DNA from: Lotus japonicus
Lineage: Eukaryota > Streptophyta > Magnoliopsida > Fabales > Fabaceae
Direction: 5' to 3'
DNA length: 64,000 nt
Assembly (NCBI RefSeq): GCF_012489685.1
Contig: NC_080045.1
Span: forward strand, 439,001 to 503,000
The notes beneath the pieces are model-generated. The model ran no database searches and had not been told where the DNA came from. It worked only from the letters and a program-made list of their open reading frames with translations. Positions 42,249 through 54,200 of this stretch are shown one piece after another. The translations under genes were made by a program, and so were the position numbers. Within the stretch, counting starts at the first letter, position 1, and the number at the start of each line of letters is the position of its first letter.

Positions 42249-45200
42249 TGTAACACCCCGATTTCGGTGGCGTCACTTTAGTAACCAAAAGTAAACTTAA
42301 TGCGGAAAAACGTGAATATTTTTTTTTTTGATAATAACTAAGACAAGACTGAATTAAATAAAACCCAACACTAACAGTAATCAGAACTAATATGCAATAT
42401 ATAAACAGCCCCCGCTGTAGTAGTAACCTCGTCACGAGTAAACCTCCAGTGACGGAAAGAAAAGTGTAACGCCCGAAGGCAATATGTACAGACTGAAAAT
42501 GAAGGTGAAGTGTCCGCAACACCATCCCTCAAAACTGAGAATCAGCTGGCCCATCGGCCTGAAGCAAGACCTCCTAAGTCCAACCAACTCTCTGTGATTC
42601 CTGTAAAGAAACCACACAAAAAGCTATAGGTGGGAAGCTACCCTGTCCCAAAAGAAACAAATGATGTTCAGAGCTAAGACTCTACTCCTACACTAATCCC
42701 ATCTTGAGGAGTTCACACCAGCACTAAAACCTACATGCTAGCATGATCGTCGTCCGAATTCGAAATCCAGAACGACCTAGTCTATGTACACCATCCGTCA
42801 TCCTCTCGCTACCGCGACGCGCTCCTGTTCCAGCATCCCAACCTAGTTTCCCCCGAAGGGTGGACCATGGTGAACCAGTCCGCAATACTCATCTGACAAA
42901 AGGCGTTGTCCGCCAAAACACACACAGAAGACGCGAGGGTCAACTCTAAAGAACTATGTAGATAATAAACCCAATAGGTACAAGTAATAGATAGCCACTT
43001 AGGCTTATAGCTAGAGATGTCATTCCTAGGGTTGCATGTTCCACAATAACATAAACGCAATAATAACAATTAGCATGTTCCAAGTAAGTTTATCAAATAG
43101 CAACCACACTCATCAACTAAGTCAGTATGCATGTTGCGTGATATGTATGCAGGTTAACCCAGTCAACCAATATGCAATCCGGAACGGATGGGCATCAAAC
43201 GGATCAATCCTAGCACCAGCAACGGTGGGACCATTTCTGCCCGCGTGCCTCTTACACCAAGCAAAGGTATGGACAACAACGAGTCAATCCTAGCACCAGC
43301 AACGGTGGGACCATTTCCGCTCGCGTGCCTCTGGGATGGACATCAACGGGTCAATCCTAGCACCAGCAACGGTGGGACCATTTCTGCCCGCGTATCTCTT
43401 ACACCAAACCAAGGTAGCCAGATCAGCCGTAACCCGTAGGTCTGCCATTTCGGTCTGCTACAAGAGACGTTTACAAACGCTCTTTCACGGAAATCCGGGT
43501 CTTATGACCATTTTGGAATCCGACGAGGTCCAGAGTACGTCCTGTGTTAGTACCCCATTAATGTTGCATGAATGCAGGATGATTAGTCAAACAACGTCTC
43601 CGTCCTCACTCGACACGTCGCCACGTGTTCTAGGGAAGTTAAAGTCTCTAAAAGCTTACCCTAAGGTAAAGTCGATTCTGCGACAAAAGACACACTTCAC
43701 AACACACATCGCTGCTCCAACAGCACAAGAGTATCACATACTCGGGAACTAACGGTTCCCCGGACTTATCCCCAGGATAGCCCAACAACATCGCTGCTCC
43801 AACAGCACAACAACCAACGCTGCTCCAACAGCACAACAACCAACGCTGCTCCAACAGCACAACAACCGACGCTGCTCCAACAGCACAACAACAACAGACT
43901 CAACACTTGGATCCGACGACACTTCTCGTTTTCCAAACTATGATTTTCATCCAAAGCCTCCTTTCGAGATTATTACCCTTACTTAAAGATTTAGAGGTTG
44001 TTTAATGTCTTATGAATTTTCTTTTCAAAATAATATCATTTTTAGTCTTATCGCAATTCCTATAAGTTCTCGGGATCTTCGAATCCCCAAATGACTCCAG
44101 AGAATGTCTCGATCCATAAACCCTATACAAGGCCCGAACCTCGTTCGTCCTATCAAACTTTCTCAAAACTCTCAAAATAAAATCGGCATGACCTGCCCGC
44201 TATTCTCACCATTCAGAATCTCAGATTTTCAGTGTAAAGCATATTTAAATCATCACAATCAACAACATGTCATATATCAATAAATCGCATCATAAACACT
44301 TAGCACTTAGCATATAAAGCATGCACCACACATCCTAGATTACCCACATAGCACATAGCATGTAAGTCAATCTTCAAAAACATTCAGTAGATGAATCATC
44401 TACATTGTCAGCCGAAGCCTCAGAAAACATTTTCAATCACACACAATCTCAGTGCATAAACAGTAAACAATGTCGAAATATCGACCCTAAGCATTAACTA
44501 GAGATTCAGTGAGAAGCCCTCACCTGAAGGTTCTCCAGCAAAAACTTCAAACTCTTCTTCACAAGCAAGGTGTTGATCCTCAGGAAATTCCTCAAAATCA
44601 CCTTTAGAACAAAACCACAAAAATCAATCAGAATCTATCGAAAACTAAGTTATCGATACGTACTAAGGTTACCCGAAGTAATCTATACTCTAAGGTACGA
44701 TAATCTAGCGCGAAAGACAAGTTTTCGGAAAAGGAAATTTCTTCCTCCCCCTTAATAGCTCTCGGCCACTATAGGTAATTGTAGGGTTCGATTTTTCTTC
44801 GATCAAACTTGGTTCCTATGCTTTCATAAGCCGTAACTAAGGGTATTCTGAACTCGGAAAAATTATCGGATCAAAAACTGTCGCAGGGGTATTTTGGTCA
44901 TGATTTTTAACTTAGGATTTTCAAAACTGAAATCCCAAAAATAAAATTTTGCAGGGACGTCACCAACGACGTTTATGACAACTAATCCTACTAGCACTAA
45001 GCTAAGGCGATAGTTTTCAGCCTAGATGTTGGAACTTTACTCAAAAACTACATAAATGGGTATTTTAGGCTAGAATTGATTTCGGCGGAATTCCGGCGAC
45101 ATAACGGAAAATCTAATCCGGCAGAAGTGATCTTGGGCACATATAGAAGAGGTTTAGAATCAGAAATGAAAGATTCAGGATAGTTTTGCAAAAACCCATA

Positions 45201-46139
45201 AACTATCCGCTCAGAAAACTCTACAGAAAAGCTATGGAAAAAGCGATCGGAGGTAAGGATTAGCGACTATACCTCGAAACTTTGAAGTAGCAACTGATTG
45301 ATCGACGATCAAGCAAACGATGGAGAAAACTCTTCTTCCTTCTTCCTTGTTCTTGGCCGCGGTTTAGAGGAGAGAAAATGGAGGAAAATTGTGTTTTTTC
45401 TTCCTTTGTTTGCTATATATAGAAGGTGGAAATTCGCGGGAAAATGAAAGTTCCGCGAATCCGATTTTTCCGGTGTCATTCACCATGAATTCTAAGATAG
45501 GTTTTGGCAAAGGAATTCCCAAGCTAAGAAGATGTCTCCTTGTATTTTTGGCAACTAATGCAAAGTCGGTGCAAAGTCGGTGTAAAACTATTTTACCCGA
45601 TAAGTTGCTTTTTGCCTCGAATGTCGGAATGGAAAACTTCCTTCTGAAGAAAGATTGAAATCATCAAGAGAAATGGGTGTACGTGTGTGGAATATTCATT
45701 TGAAGCTCTGAATAGATAAAGTCCTCAAAGTCGGGAAATTCTAGGGTTTTGAAATACCAGGGATTCGGTTTCGGCAAACTTCCGATGATTGGAATCGGAC
45801 GTTCGTAGATCCTAGAGTTTCGCCTCGAAACGATTGTTATATATGGAAGAAGAGAAATTCTAACATTTCTCTGAAGATTTTTGGAATTAACTGCCAGCGT
45901 GCCTAAAAGTGAAAATTAGCTATATACTAGGGTTTCTGACCTAGGTTTAAGCGTAAAACGTTCGTGCTATAACTTTTATCGATCATAATGAAATCCTTGA
46001 ACTTTTCCTGAACTTTCTCCTTCATAAATATATTTCATTTAATAAACTTTCGTTCAGGTTTCCCTTCACATTACATCAACCCTAATCGTGAATAAAAAGT
46101 TTATTCACTTAACATAAGCTTAAAAACTTGGGTCTTACA
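42249..46139 (-). repeat. 3' LTR of Tekay-like element
   Basis: 3891 bp, TGTAAGACCC to GGTGTTACA on the minus strand. TATATATA (minus) at 45414-45421. Contains three copies of a block with TCAATCCTAGCACCAGCAAC (43204, 43284, 43351) and a 26-bp minisatellite (43789-43892). A short minus-strand ORF (42809-43069) includes the block shared with the ORF at 5994-6476. Small frames elsewhere look fortuitous. Confidence 0.9.
43789..43892. repeat. 26-bp minisatellite, four units
   Basis: Four exact-length units containing CGCTGCTCCAACAGCACAAC; units 2 and 3 look identical and the others differ by one or two bases. A single related unit lies at about 43709. Private to this LTR copy. Confidence 0.9.
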
Positions 46140-46141
46140 TT

Positions 46142-46157
46142 ACTACCCTCCAAAAAG
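46142..46157 (-). promoter_or_regulatory. Polypurine tract of Tekay-like element
   Basis: Minus-strand TTTTTGGAGGGTAGTAA immediately precedes the LTR start TGTAAGACCC. The motif TTTCGAGGACGAAAC just upstream is typical of Tekay/Del chromoviruses. Confidence 0.65.
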
Positions 46158-46189
46158 AAAGTTTCGTCCTCGAAACTTAAGGGTCCGTA

Positions 46190-46335
46190 AAAGTTCTGGA
46201 TATTATTCCTTGATCTTTTCTTCTAATACCCATATAGCACCGTCCGTGTCTTTGTTCCAAGTAACTTTTCACTAAAACACTCTGCTTTCCCTTCGATTGT
46301 TTCACTCTTCTAGCCCCAATGCTGGTTCGACGGCG
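46190..46335 (-). pseudogene. Remnant of the integrase C-terminal (chromodomain-like) end
   Basis: Minus-strand reading contains KVTWNKDTDGAIWVLEEK (46268 down), then a stop, then YPEL: this is the conserved end of chromovirus integrase, with two tryptophans and the YP-L motif. The preceding residues (VKQSKGKQSVLVK) are in another frame, so there is a frameshift as well as a stop. The rest of pol is not visible between here and gag. Confidence 0.6.
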
Positions 46336-47164
46336 TCTCAAAAGACATATCATCTTCCAACTCTATGTTGTCTGGTTCGACCACTTGCGTTGGGTCTCCG
46401 TTGGAAATAATATTCGTTGGCATTCGTGCAATCGCACAACCTTAACCACTTGCTCCTTTGCTTTTGTTCGTCCAAATTACTGATTAGTAGCTCGGTACTT
46501 CTCTGTGTTCCGGAGTGAATGCTCAACTTGTCCTCGTGATGTTCACTCATGATCCAAACTCAACTCGGTCGCTTGATAACTCCTAGTCGAACTATTGCCT
46601 TGGAATCTAATAGTCCATTAACGTTACTTCTAACTTCGTGATCATCATCACTCGCACCATGAAATCAATCTTCTACTTAGTCACCGTTCAAGTCTAAAAC
46701 TCGACTTGAGTCTTAATACCTCGTGCATGACAAGACTCATCTCCTTAATCATCCATTCATTGACCACTCATCAGCTAATCATCTTCTTAATATCCAATAA
46801 TCCATTATTGTCGTCTTCGTCCTCAAAACATTCCTCACTCAAACCAATTTCGACTTATTGAAATCCTAAACACTTCACACAGATCAAGACTTAACCTCTA
46901 GAGGTTCAAACCATAACTATACCTCAAGGGACTTAACCAGTCATTTCGTCATCTCACCCTTCAACTTACTGTCATACAGCTCAATAGCATGTGTCGGCTC
47001 CACAATATACTTCCGTTTAAACGTATCGGTGGAAGACTACTTCCTAGGCTTAGCATGTTATCCTAAACCTCGTGTACTTCTATAGTTAAAATACGAGCAA
47101 TAACTGAGTAAAGTCTTAATAGGTGTACTAACTATAAGGTTAAAGCTCAGACAGTATATGTAAG
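46336..47164 (-). other. Decayed interior of Tekay-like element
   Basis: No open frame of use. A short minus-strand stretch near 46500-46550 (HHEDKLSIHSG) faintly recalls the zinc-binding start of gypsy integrases. The rest shows no recognisable pol blocks, so RT and RNase H are deleted or beyond recognition. Confidence 0.5.
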
Positions 47165-48355
47165 TTAGGTGTTTTTGCACACGCTACGAGAGAAATGGAA
47201 CAATATTATACCGAAATAAGAAAGATTGGTTAGAAGGTTACCATCGTTCTTGCGCTCTCCTCTGACAAATCCTTCAGCTCTCTCACCGTCCATGGTGTAA
47301 ACTCTTGCTTTAGCAGCAGAACGTTTTCCACGAGCAGTGTTCACGGTTGGCTCCGTCTTGGGTGCTCTGCACTGATCGGCATTATGCCCCATTCTGTTAC
47401 AATTAAAGCATTTGGGCCTCTTGTCGGGACAAGCATTAGCATAGTGCCACGTCTTCTCACATCTGAAACAGGTCACCTCCCTGTTCAAAGTCCGATCTCC
47501 AGAACCGCCAGCAGTACCCGTCATGGGTCTGTAAGATCCTGAAGTAATCCCTCCTCCAGCAGGACGCTGATATGGTTTTCTGCTCTGAAACTTCCCCTTG
47601 TCTTGAAAATTTTGAGAACCTGATCTCATCGGCCCTCCAGTTCCAGCCCGGTTCAACCTCCGGTTCTTCATCAGCTCCACTTCCGTGGCTTTCTCCACCA
47701 ATGATTGGAATCGCATGATTCCTAGTGGCCTCACTGAGTCCTCAATATCCGGCCTCAGTCCATTCACGAAGCGCTTGCACATGTAGCGCTCGTCAACATG
47801 ATCATTAAAGAATTGAAAATGCTTCGCCAAAGACTCCAGCTTCGAAGCAAATTCCGGTACAGACATACCTCCCTGACGGAGTGTCAAAAACTGCGCCTCC
47901 CTCTCATCCCGGGCACTTGTCGGAAAATACTTTTCCAAGAATGCGGTCCGGAACGAGTTCCAGTTAATTTCTTCATGGTTAGCTTCCATGATCCCCCTGG
48001 TGCCCTTCCACCAGTATTCAGCATCTCCCAGCAGAAGATAAGTCGCCATGCCCACCTTGGCACCCTCTACAGTCTGCAGAACACCGAAAATCTTCTCGAT
48101 TTCCTGGATCCAGAGATCCGCTGCGTCTGGATCAGTACCACCAGAGAACTTTGGTGGGTTTTGCCTCCTGAAGTCATTGAGGCCTTTGTTCTGGTCCAGA
48201 GTTATTTCCCTCTGGCGCTGATGTTGTTCACGTGCTTCTTCAGTAGCACGCCTCATGGCATTATCGTTTGCCTGTGCTGTTACCGCTTGGGCTTGCGCTG
48301 TTACCGCTTGGGCCATAGTGGCCATCATCTCAGCTAGCTGATTAGTATTCACCAT
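47165..48355 (-). CDS. Tekay-like gag with two zinc knuckles, foreign C-terminal tail
   Basis: 396 codons from MVNTNQLAEMMATMAQAV. Retrotrans_gag capsid region: PPKFSGGTDPDAADLWIQEI, YWWKGTRGIMEANHEEINW, FRTAFLEKYFPTSARDERE. Two CCHC knuckles: CFRCEKTWHYANAC (Thr in place of the usual Gly) and CFNCNRMGHNADQC. The frame then enters protease-side sequence (VYTMDGERAEG, GNLLT) and within a few codons changes to unrelated residues ending SVCKNT, so the reading passes a deletion point where pol was lost, before the protease active site. Gag itself appears intact. Confidence 0.85.
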   Translation of the reverse strand: MVNTNQLAEMMATMAQAVTAQAQAVTAQANDNAMRRATEEAREQHQRQREITLDQNKGLNDFRRQNPPKFSGGTDPDAADLWIQEIEKIFGVLQTVEGAKVGMATYLLLGDAEYWWKGTRGIMEANHEEINWNSFRTAFLEKYFPTSARDEREAQFLTLRQGGMSVPEFASKLESLAKHFQFFNDHVDERYMCKRFVNGLRPDIEDSVRPLGIMRFQSLVEKATEVELMKNRRLNRAGTGGPMRSGSQNFQDKGKFQSRKPYQRPAGGGITSGSYRPMTGTAGGSGDRTLNREVTCFRCEKTWHYANACPDKRPKCFNCNRMGHNADQCRAPKTEPTVNTARGKRSAAKARVYTMDGERAEGFVRGERKNDGNLLTNLSYFGIILFHFSRSVCKNT

Positions 48356-48548
48356 GTTCTGTTAAGTTAAACAAACAGTTAGTACTCATCATAAGATAGC
48401 ATCTAGTATAACTATACAATATGAGTAAGCAATAACTTCAATCAATTTTTAAGCGAAAAATCGCTTGCAGACAATCAATTTTTCACCCTTTGCAGAGTCA
48501 CACAACCTAGCACAGGAGACCTATTCCCCAACAACTCCCGAAAGACTC

Positions 48549-48566
48549 GACCGTGCTCTGATACCA
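48549..48566 (-). promoter_or_regulatory. Primer binding site of Tekay-like element
   Basis: Minus-strand TGGTATCAGAGCACGG starts three bases after the LTR end; complementary to the 3' end of initiator methionine tRNA. Confidence 0.85.
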
Positions 48567-48569
48567 CAA

Positions 48570-48920
48570 TGTAACACCCCGATTTCGGTGGCGTCACTTT
48601 AGTAACCAAAAGTAAACTTAATGCGGAAAAACGTGAATATTTTTTTTTTTGATAATAACTAAGACAAGACTGAATTAAATAAAACCCAACACTAACAGTA
48701 ATCAGAACTAATATGCAATATATAAACAGCCCCCGCTATAGTAGTAACCTCGTCACGAGTAAACCTCCAGTGACGGAAAGAAAAGTGTAACGCCCGAAGG
48801 CAATATGTACAGACTGAAAATGAAGGTGAAGTGTCCGCAACACCATCCCTCAAAACTGAGAATCAGCTGGCCCATCGGCCTGAAGCAAGACCTCCTAAGT
48901 CCAACCAACTCTCTGTGATT
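48570..48920 (-). repeat. 5' LTR of Tekay-like element, inner 351 bp only
   Basis: Aligns without gaps to 42249-42599 with one visible difference. Homology stops at CTCTCTGTGATT (48909-48920), after which satellite begins. Confidence 0.92.
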
Positions 48921-51275
48921 CAAAGTTGTAGCTCGTTAAGGTAGCTCCGCGTGGCCTCAATCAGACTGAAATTTTGCGACTTCTAGCCCGAGGTGTGATC
49001 CTTCATTGCAGAATGTGTCGAGAAATTGATGTTCTTGAGCAGCAGCATCTCACAGCTTCTGACAATCGCGGGACCTTCCGAAAAGTCGAATCTTCACAAA
49101 AGTTCTTTTTCAAAGTTGTAGCTCGTTAAGTTAGCTCCGCGTGGCCTCAATCAGACTGAAATTTCGCGACTTGTAGCCCGAGGTGTGATCCTTCATTCCA
49201 GACTGTGTCGAGAAATTGATGTTCTTGAGTAGCAGCATCTCACAGCTTCTGACAATCGCGGGACCCTCCTAAAAGTCGAATCTTCACAAAAGTTCTTTTT
49301 CAAAGTTGTAGCTCGTTAAGTTAGCTCCGTTTGGCCTCAATCAGACTGAAATTTCGCGACTTGTAGCCCGAGGTGTGATCCTTAATTCCAGACTGTGTCG
49401 AGAAATTGATGTTCTTGAGTAGCAGCATCTCACAGCTCTCGACAATCGCGGGACCCTCCTAAAAGTCGAATCTTCACAAAAGTTCTTTTTCAAAGTTGTA
49501 GCTCGTTAAGTTAGCTTCGCCTGGCCTCAATCAGACTAAAATTTCAAAACTTGTATCCCGAGGTGTGATCCTTCATTGCAGACTGTGTCGAGAAATTGAT
49601 GTTCGTGAGCAGCACCATCTCACAGCTTCCAATAATCGCGGGACCCTCCTAAAAGTCGAATCTTCACAAAAGTTCGTTTTCAAAGTTGTAGCTCGTTACG
49701 TTAGCTCTGCGTGGCCTCAATCAGACTGAAATTTCGAGACTTGTAGCCCGAGGTGTGATCCTTCATTGCAGACTGTGTCGAGAAATTGATGTTCTTGAGC
49801 AGCAGCATTTGGCTGCTTCTGACAATCACGGGACCCTCCTAAAAGTCGAATCTTCACAAAAGTTCTGTTTCAAAGTTGTAGCTCGTTAAGTTTGCTCCGC
49901 GTGGCCTCAATCGGACTGAAATTTCGCGACTTGTAGCCCGAGGTGTGATCCTTCATTCCAGACTGTGTCGAGAAATTGATGTTCTTGAGTAGCAGCATCT
50001 CACAGCTCTCGACAATCGCGGGACCCTTCTAGTAGACAAATCTTCACAAACGTTCTTTTTTAAAGTTGTAGCTCGTTAAGTTAGCTCCGCGTGGCCTCAA
50101 TCAGACTGAAATTTCGCGACTTGTAGCCCGAGGTGTGATCCTTCATTCAGACTGTGTCGAGATTTTGATGTTCTTGAGCAGCAACATCTCACAGCTTCTG
50201 ACAATCGCGGGACCCTCCTAAAAGTCGAATCTTCACAAAAGTTCTTTTTCAAAGTTGTAGCTCGTTAATTTAGCTCCGTTTGGCCTCAATCAGACTGAAA
50301 TTTCGCGACTTGTAGCCCAAGGTGTGATCCTTCATTCCATACTGTGTCGAGAAATTGATGTTCTTGAGTAGCAGCATCTCACAGCTCTCGACAATCGCGG
50401 GACCCTCCTAAAAGTCGAATCTTCACAAACGTTCTTTTTCAAAGTTGTAGCTCGTTAAGTTAGCTCCGCGTGGCCTCAATCAGACTGAAATTTTGCGACT
50501 TGTAGCCCGAGGTGTGATCCTTCATGGCAGACTGTGTCGAGAAATTGATGTTCTTGAGCAGCAACATCTCACAGCTTCTGACAATCGCGGGACCCTCCAA
50601 AAAGTCGAATCTTCACAAAAGTTCTTTTTAAAGTTGTAGCTCGTTAAGTTAGCTCCGCGTGGCCTCAATTAGACTGAAATTTCGCGACTTGTAGCCCGAG
50701 GTGTGATCCTTCATTCCAGACTGTGTCGAGAAATTGATGTTCTTGAGTAGCAGCATCTCACAGCTCTCGACAATCGCGGGACCCTCCTAAAAGTCGAATC
50801 TTCACAAACGTTCTTTTTCAAAGTTGTAGCTCGTTAAGTTAGCTCCGCGTGGCCTCAATCAAACTAAAATTTTGCGACTTGTAGCCCGAGGTGTGATCCT
50901 TCATGGCAGACTGTGTCGAGAAATTGATGTTCTTGAGCAGCAGCATCTCACAGCTTCTGACAATCGCGGGACCCTCCAAAAAGTCGAATCTTCACAAAAG
51001 TTCTTTTTAAAGTTGTAGCTCGTTAAGTTAGCTCCACGTGGCCTCAATTAGACTGAAATTTCGCGACTTGTAGCCCGAGGTGTGATCCTTCATTCCAGAC
51101 TGTGTCGAGAAATTGATGTTCTTGAGTAGCAGCATCTCACAACTTCTGACAATCGCGGGACCCTCCTAAAAGTTGAATCTTCACAAAAGTTCTTTTTCAA
51201 CGTTGTAGCTCGTTAAGTTAGCTCCGCGTGGCCTCAATCAGACTGAAATATCGCGACTTGTAGCCCGAGGTGTGA
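48921..51275 (+). repeat. Satellite array, about 190-bp monomer, first orientation
   Basis: Monomer starts at CAAAGTTGTAGCTCGTTAAG: 48921, 49111, 49301, 49491, 49681, 49871, 50061 and so on to 51198, mostly every 190 bp (some 189). About 12.4 monomers. The monomers near the LTR edge are more variable (for example 49491-49680). No ORF. The period is close to a nucleosomal repeat length, as in many plant centromeric or heterochromatic satellites. Confidence 0.95.
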
Positions 51276-54200
51276 GATGCTGCTGCTCAAGAACATCAAT
51301 TTCTCGACACAGTCTGGAATGAAGGATCACACCTCGGGCTACAAATCGTGAAATTTCAGAGTGATTGAGGCCACACGGAGCTAACTTAACGAGCTACAAC
51401 TTTGAAAAAGAACTTTTGTGAAGATTCGACTTTTTGGAGGGTCCCGCGATTGTCAGAAGCTGTGAGATGCTGCTGCTCAAGAATATCAATTTCTCGACAC
51501 AGTCTGCCACGAAGGATCACACCTCGGGCTACAAGTCGCAAAATTTTAGTCTGATTGAGGCCACGCGGAGCAAACTTAACGAGCTACAACTTTGAAAAAG
51601 AACGTTTGTGAAGATTCGACTTTTATGAGGGTCCCGCGATTGTCGAGAGCTGTGAGATGCTGCTACTCAAGAACATCAATTTCTCGACACAGTATGGAAT
51701 GAAGGATCACACCTCGGGCTACAAGTCGCGAAATTTCAGTCTGATTGAGGCCACGCGGAGCAAACTTAACGAGCTACAACTTTGAAAAAGAACGTTTGTG
51801 AAGATTCGACTTTTATGAGGGTCCCGCGATTGTCGAGAGCTGTGAGATGCTGCTACTCAAGAACATCAATTTCTCGACACAGTATGGAATGAAGGATCAC
51901 ACCTCGGGCTACAAGTCGTGAAATTTCAGTCTGATTGAGGCCAAACGGAGCTAACTTAACGAGCTACAACTTTGAAAAAGAACTTTTGTGAAGATTCGAC
52001 TTTTAGGAGGGTCCCGCGATTGTCGAGAGCTGTGAGATGCTGCTACTCAAGAACATCAATTTCTCGACACAGTCTGGAATGAAGGATCACACCTCGGGCT
52101 ACAAGTCGCGAAATTTCAGTCTGATTGAGGCCAAACGGAGCTAACTTAACGAGCTACAACTTTAAAAAGAACTTTTGTGAAGATTCGACTTTTAGGAGGG
52201 TCCCGCGATTGTCAGATGCTGTGAGATGCTGCTACTCAAGAACATCAATTTCTCGACACAGTCTGGAATGAAGGATCACACCTCGGGCTACAAGTCGCGA
52301 AATTTCAGTCTAATTGAGGCCACGCGGAGCTAACTTAACGAGCTACAACTTTGAAAAAGAACTTTTGTGAAGATTCGACTTTTAGGAGGGTCCCGCGATT
52401 GTCGAGAGTTGTGAGATGCTGCTGCTCAAGAACATCAATTTCTCGACACAGTCCGGAATGAAGGATCACACCTCGGGCTACAAATCGTGAAATTTCAGAG
52501 TGATTGAGGCCACACAGAGCTAACTTAACGAGCTACAACTTTGAAAAAGAACTTTTGTGAAGATTCGACTTTTTGGAGGGTCCCGCGATTGTCAGAAGCT
52601 GTGAGATGCTGCTGCTCAAGAATATCAATTTCTCGACACAGTCTGCCATGAAGGATCACACCTCGGGCTACAAGTCGCAAAATTTTAGTCTGATTGAGGC
52701 CACGCGGAGCTAACTTAACGAGCTACAACTTTGAAAAAGAACGTTTGTGAAGATTCGACTTTTATGAGGGTCCCGCGATTGTCGAGAGCTGTGAGATGCT
52801 GCTACTCAAGAACATCAATTTCTCGACACAGTATGGAATGAAGGATCACACCTCGGGCTACAAGTCGCGAAATTTCAGTCTGATTGAGGCCAAACGGAGC
52901 TAACTTAACGAGCTACAACTTTGAAAAAGAACTTTTGTGAAGATTCGACTTTTAGGAGGGTCCCGCGATTGTCGAGAGCTGTGAGATGCTGCTACTCAAG
53001 AACATCAATTTCTCGACACAGTCTGGAATGAAGGATCACACCTCGGGCTACAAGTCGCGAAATTTCAGTCTGATTGAGGCCAAACGGAGCTAACTTAACG
53101 AGCTACAACTTTAAAAAGAACTTTTGTGAAGATTCGACTTTTAGGAGGGTCCCGCGATTGTCAGAAGCTGTGAGATGCTGCTACTCAAGAACATCAATTT
53201 CTCGACACAGTCTGGAATGAAGGATCACACCTCGGGCTACAAGTCGCGAAATTTCAGTCTAATTGAGGCCACGCGGAGCTAACTTAACGAGCTACAACTT
53301 TGATAAAGAACTTTTGTGAAGATTCGACTTTTAGGAGGGTCCCGCGATTGTCGAGAGTTGTGAGATGCTGCTGCTCAAGAACATCAATTTCTCGACACAG
53401 TCCGGAATGAAGGATCACACCTCGGGCTACAAATCGTGAAATTTCAGAGTGATTGAGGCCACACGGAGCTAACTTAACGAGCTACAACTTTGAAAAAGAA
53501 CTTTTGTGAAGATTCGACTTTTAGGAGGGTCCCGCGATTGTCGAGAGCTGTGAGATGCTGCTACTCAAGAACATCAATTTCTCGACACAGTATGGAATGA
53601 AGGATCACACCTCGGGCTACAAGTCGCGAAATTTCAGTCTGATTGAGGCCAAACGGAGCTAACTTAACGAGCTACAACTTTGAAAAAGAACTTTTGTGAA
53701 GATTCGACTTTTAGGAGGGTCCCGCGATTGTCGAGAGTTGTGAGATGCTGCTGCTCAAGAACATCAATTTCTCGACACAGTCCGGAATGAAGGATCACAC
53801 CTCGGTCTACAAATCGTGAAATTTCAGAGTGATTGAGGCCACACGGAGCTAACTTAACGAGCTACAACTTTGAAAAAGAACTTTTGTGAAGATTCGACTT
53901 TTAGGAGGGTCCCGCGATTGTCGAGAGCTGTGAGATGCTGCTACTCAAGAACATCAATTTCTCGACACAGTATGGAATGAAGGATCACACCTCGGGCTAC
54001 AAGTCGCGAAATTTCAGTCTGATTGAGGCCAAACGGAGCTAACTTAACGAGCTACAACTTTGAAAAAGAACTTTTGTGAAGATTCGACTTTTAGGAGGGT
54101 CCCGCGATTGTCAGGAGCTGTGAGATGCTGCTACTCAAGAACATCAATTTCTCGACACAGTATGGAATGAAGGATCACAACTCGGGCTACAAGTCGCGAA

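Larger units (their letters stand above)
42249..48920 (-). mobile_element. Tekay-like (chromovirus) element, gag kept, pol mostly lost
   Basis: Minus strand: truncated 5' LTR (48920-48570), primer site, gag (48355-47165), decayed interior, integrase C-terminal remnant (46335-46190), polypurine tract, complete 3' LTR (46139-42249). The 351 bp that the LTRs share differ at one base that I can see (G at 42418 region against A near 48739), so the insertion is recent. The outer part of the 5' LTR is replaced by satellite at 48921. Confidence 0.87.

Noticed and set aside
48921..51275. Ribosomal intergenic spacer subrepeats
   Set aside because: No rRNA coding sequence or rDNA promoter is visible anywhere in the window.
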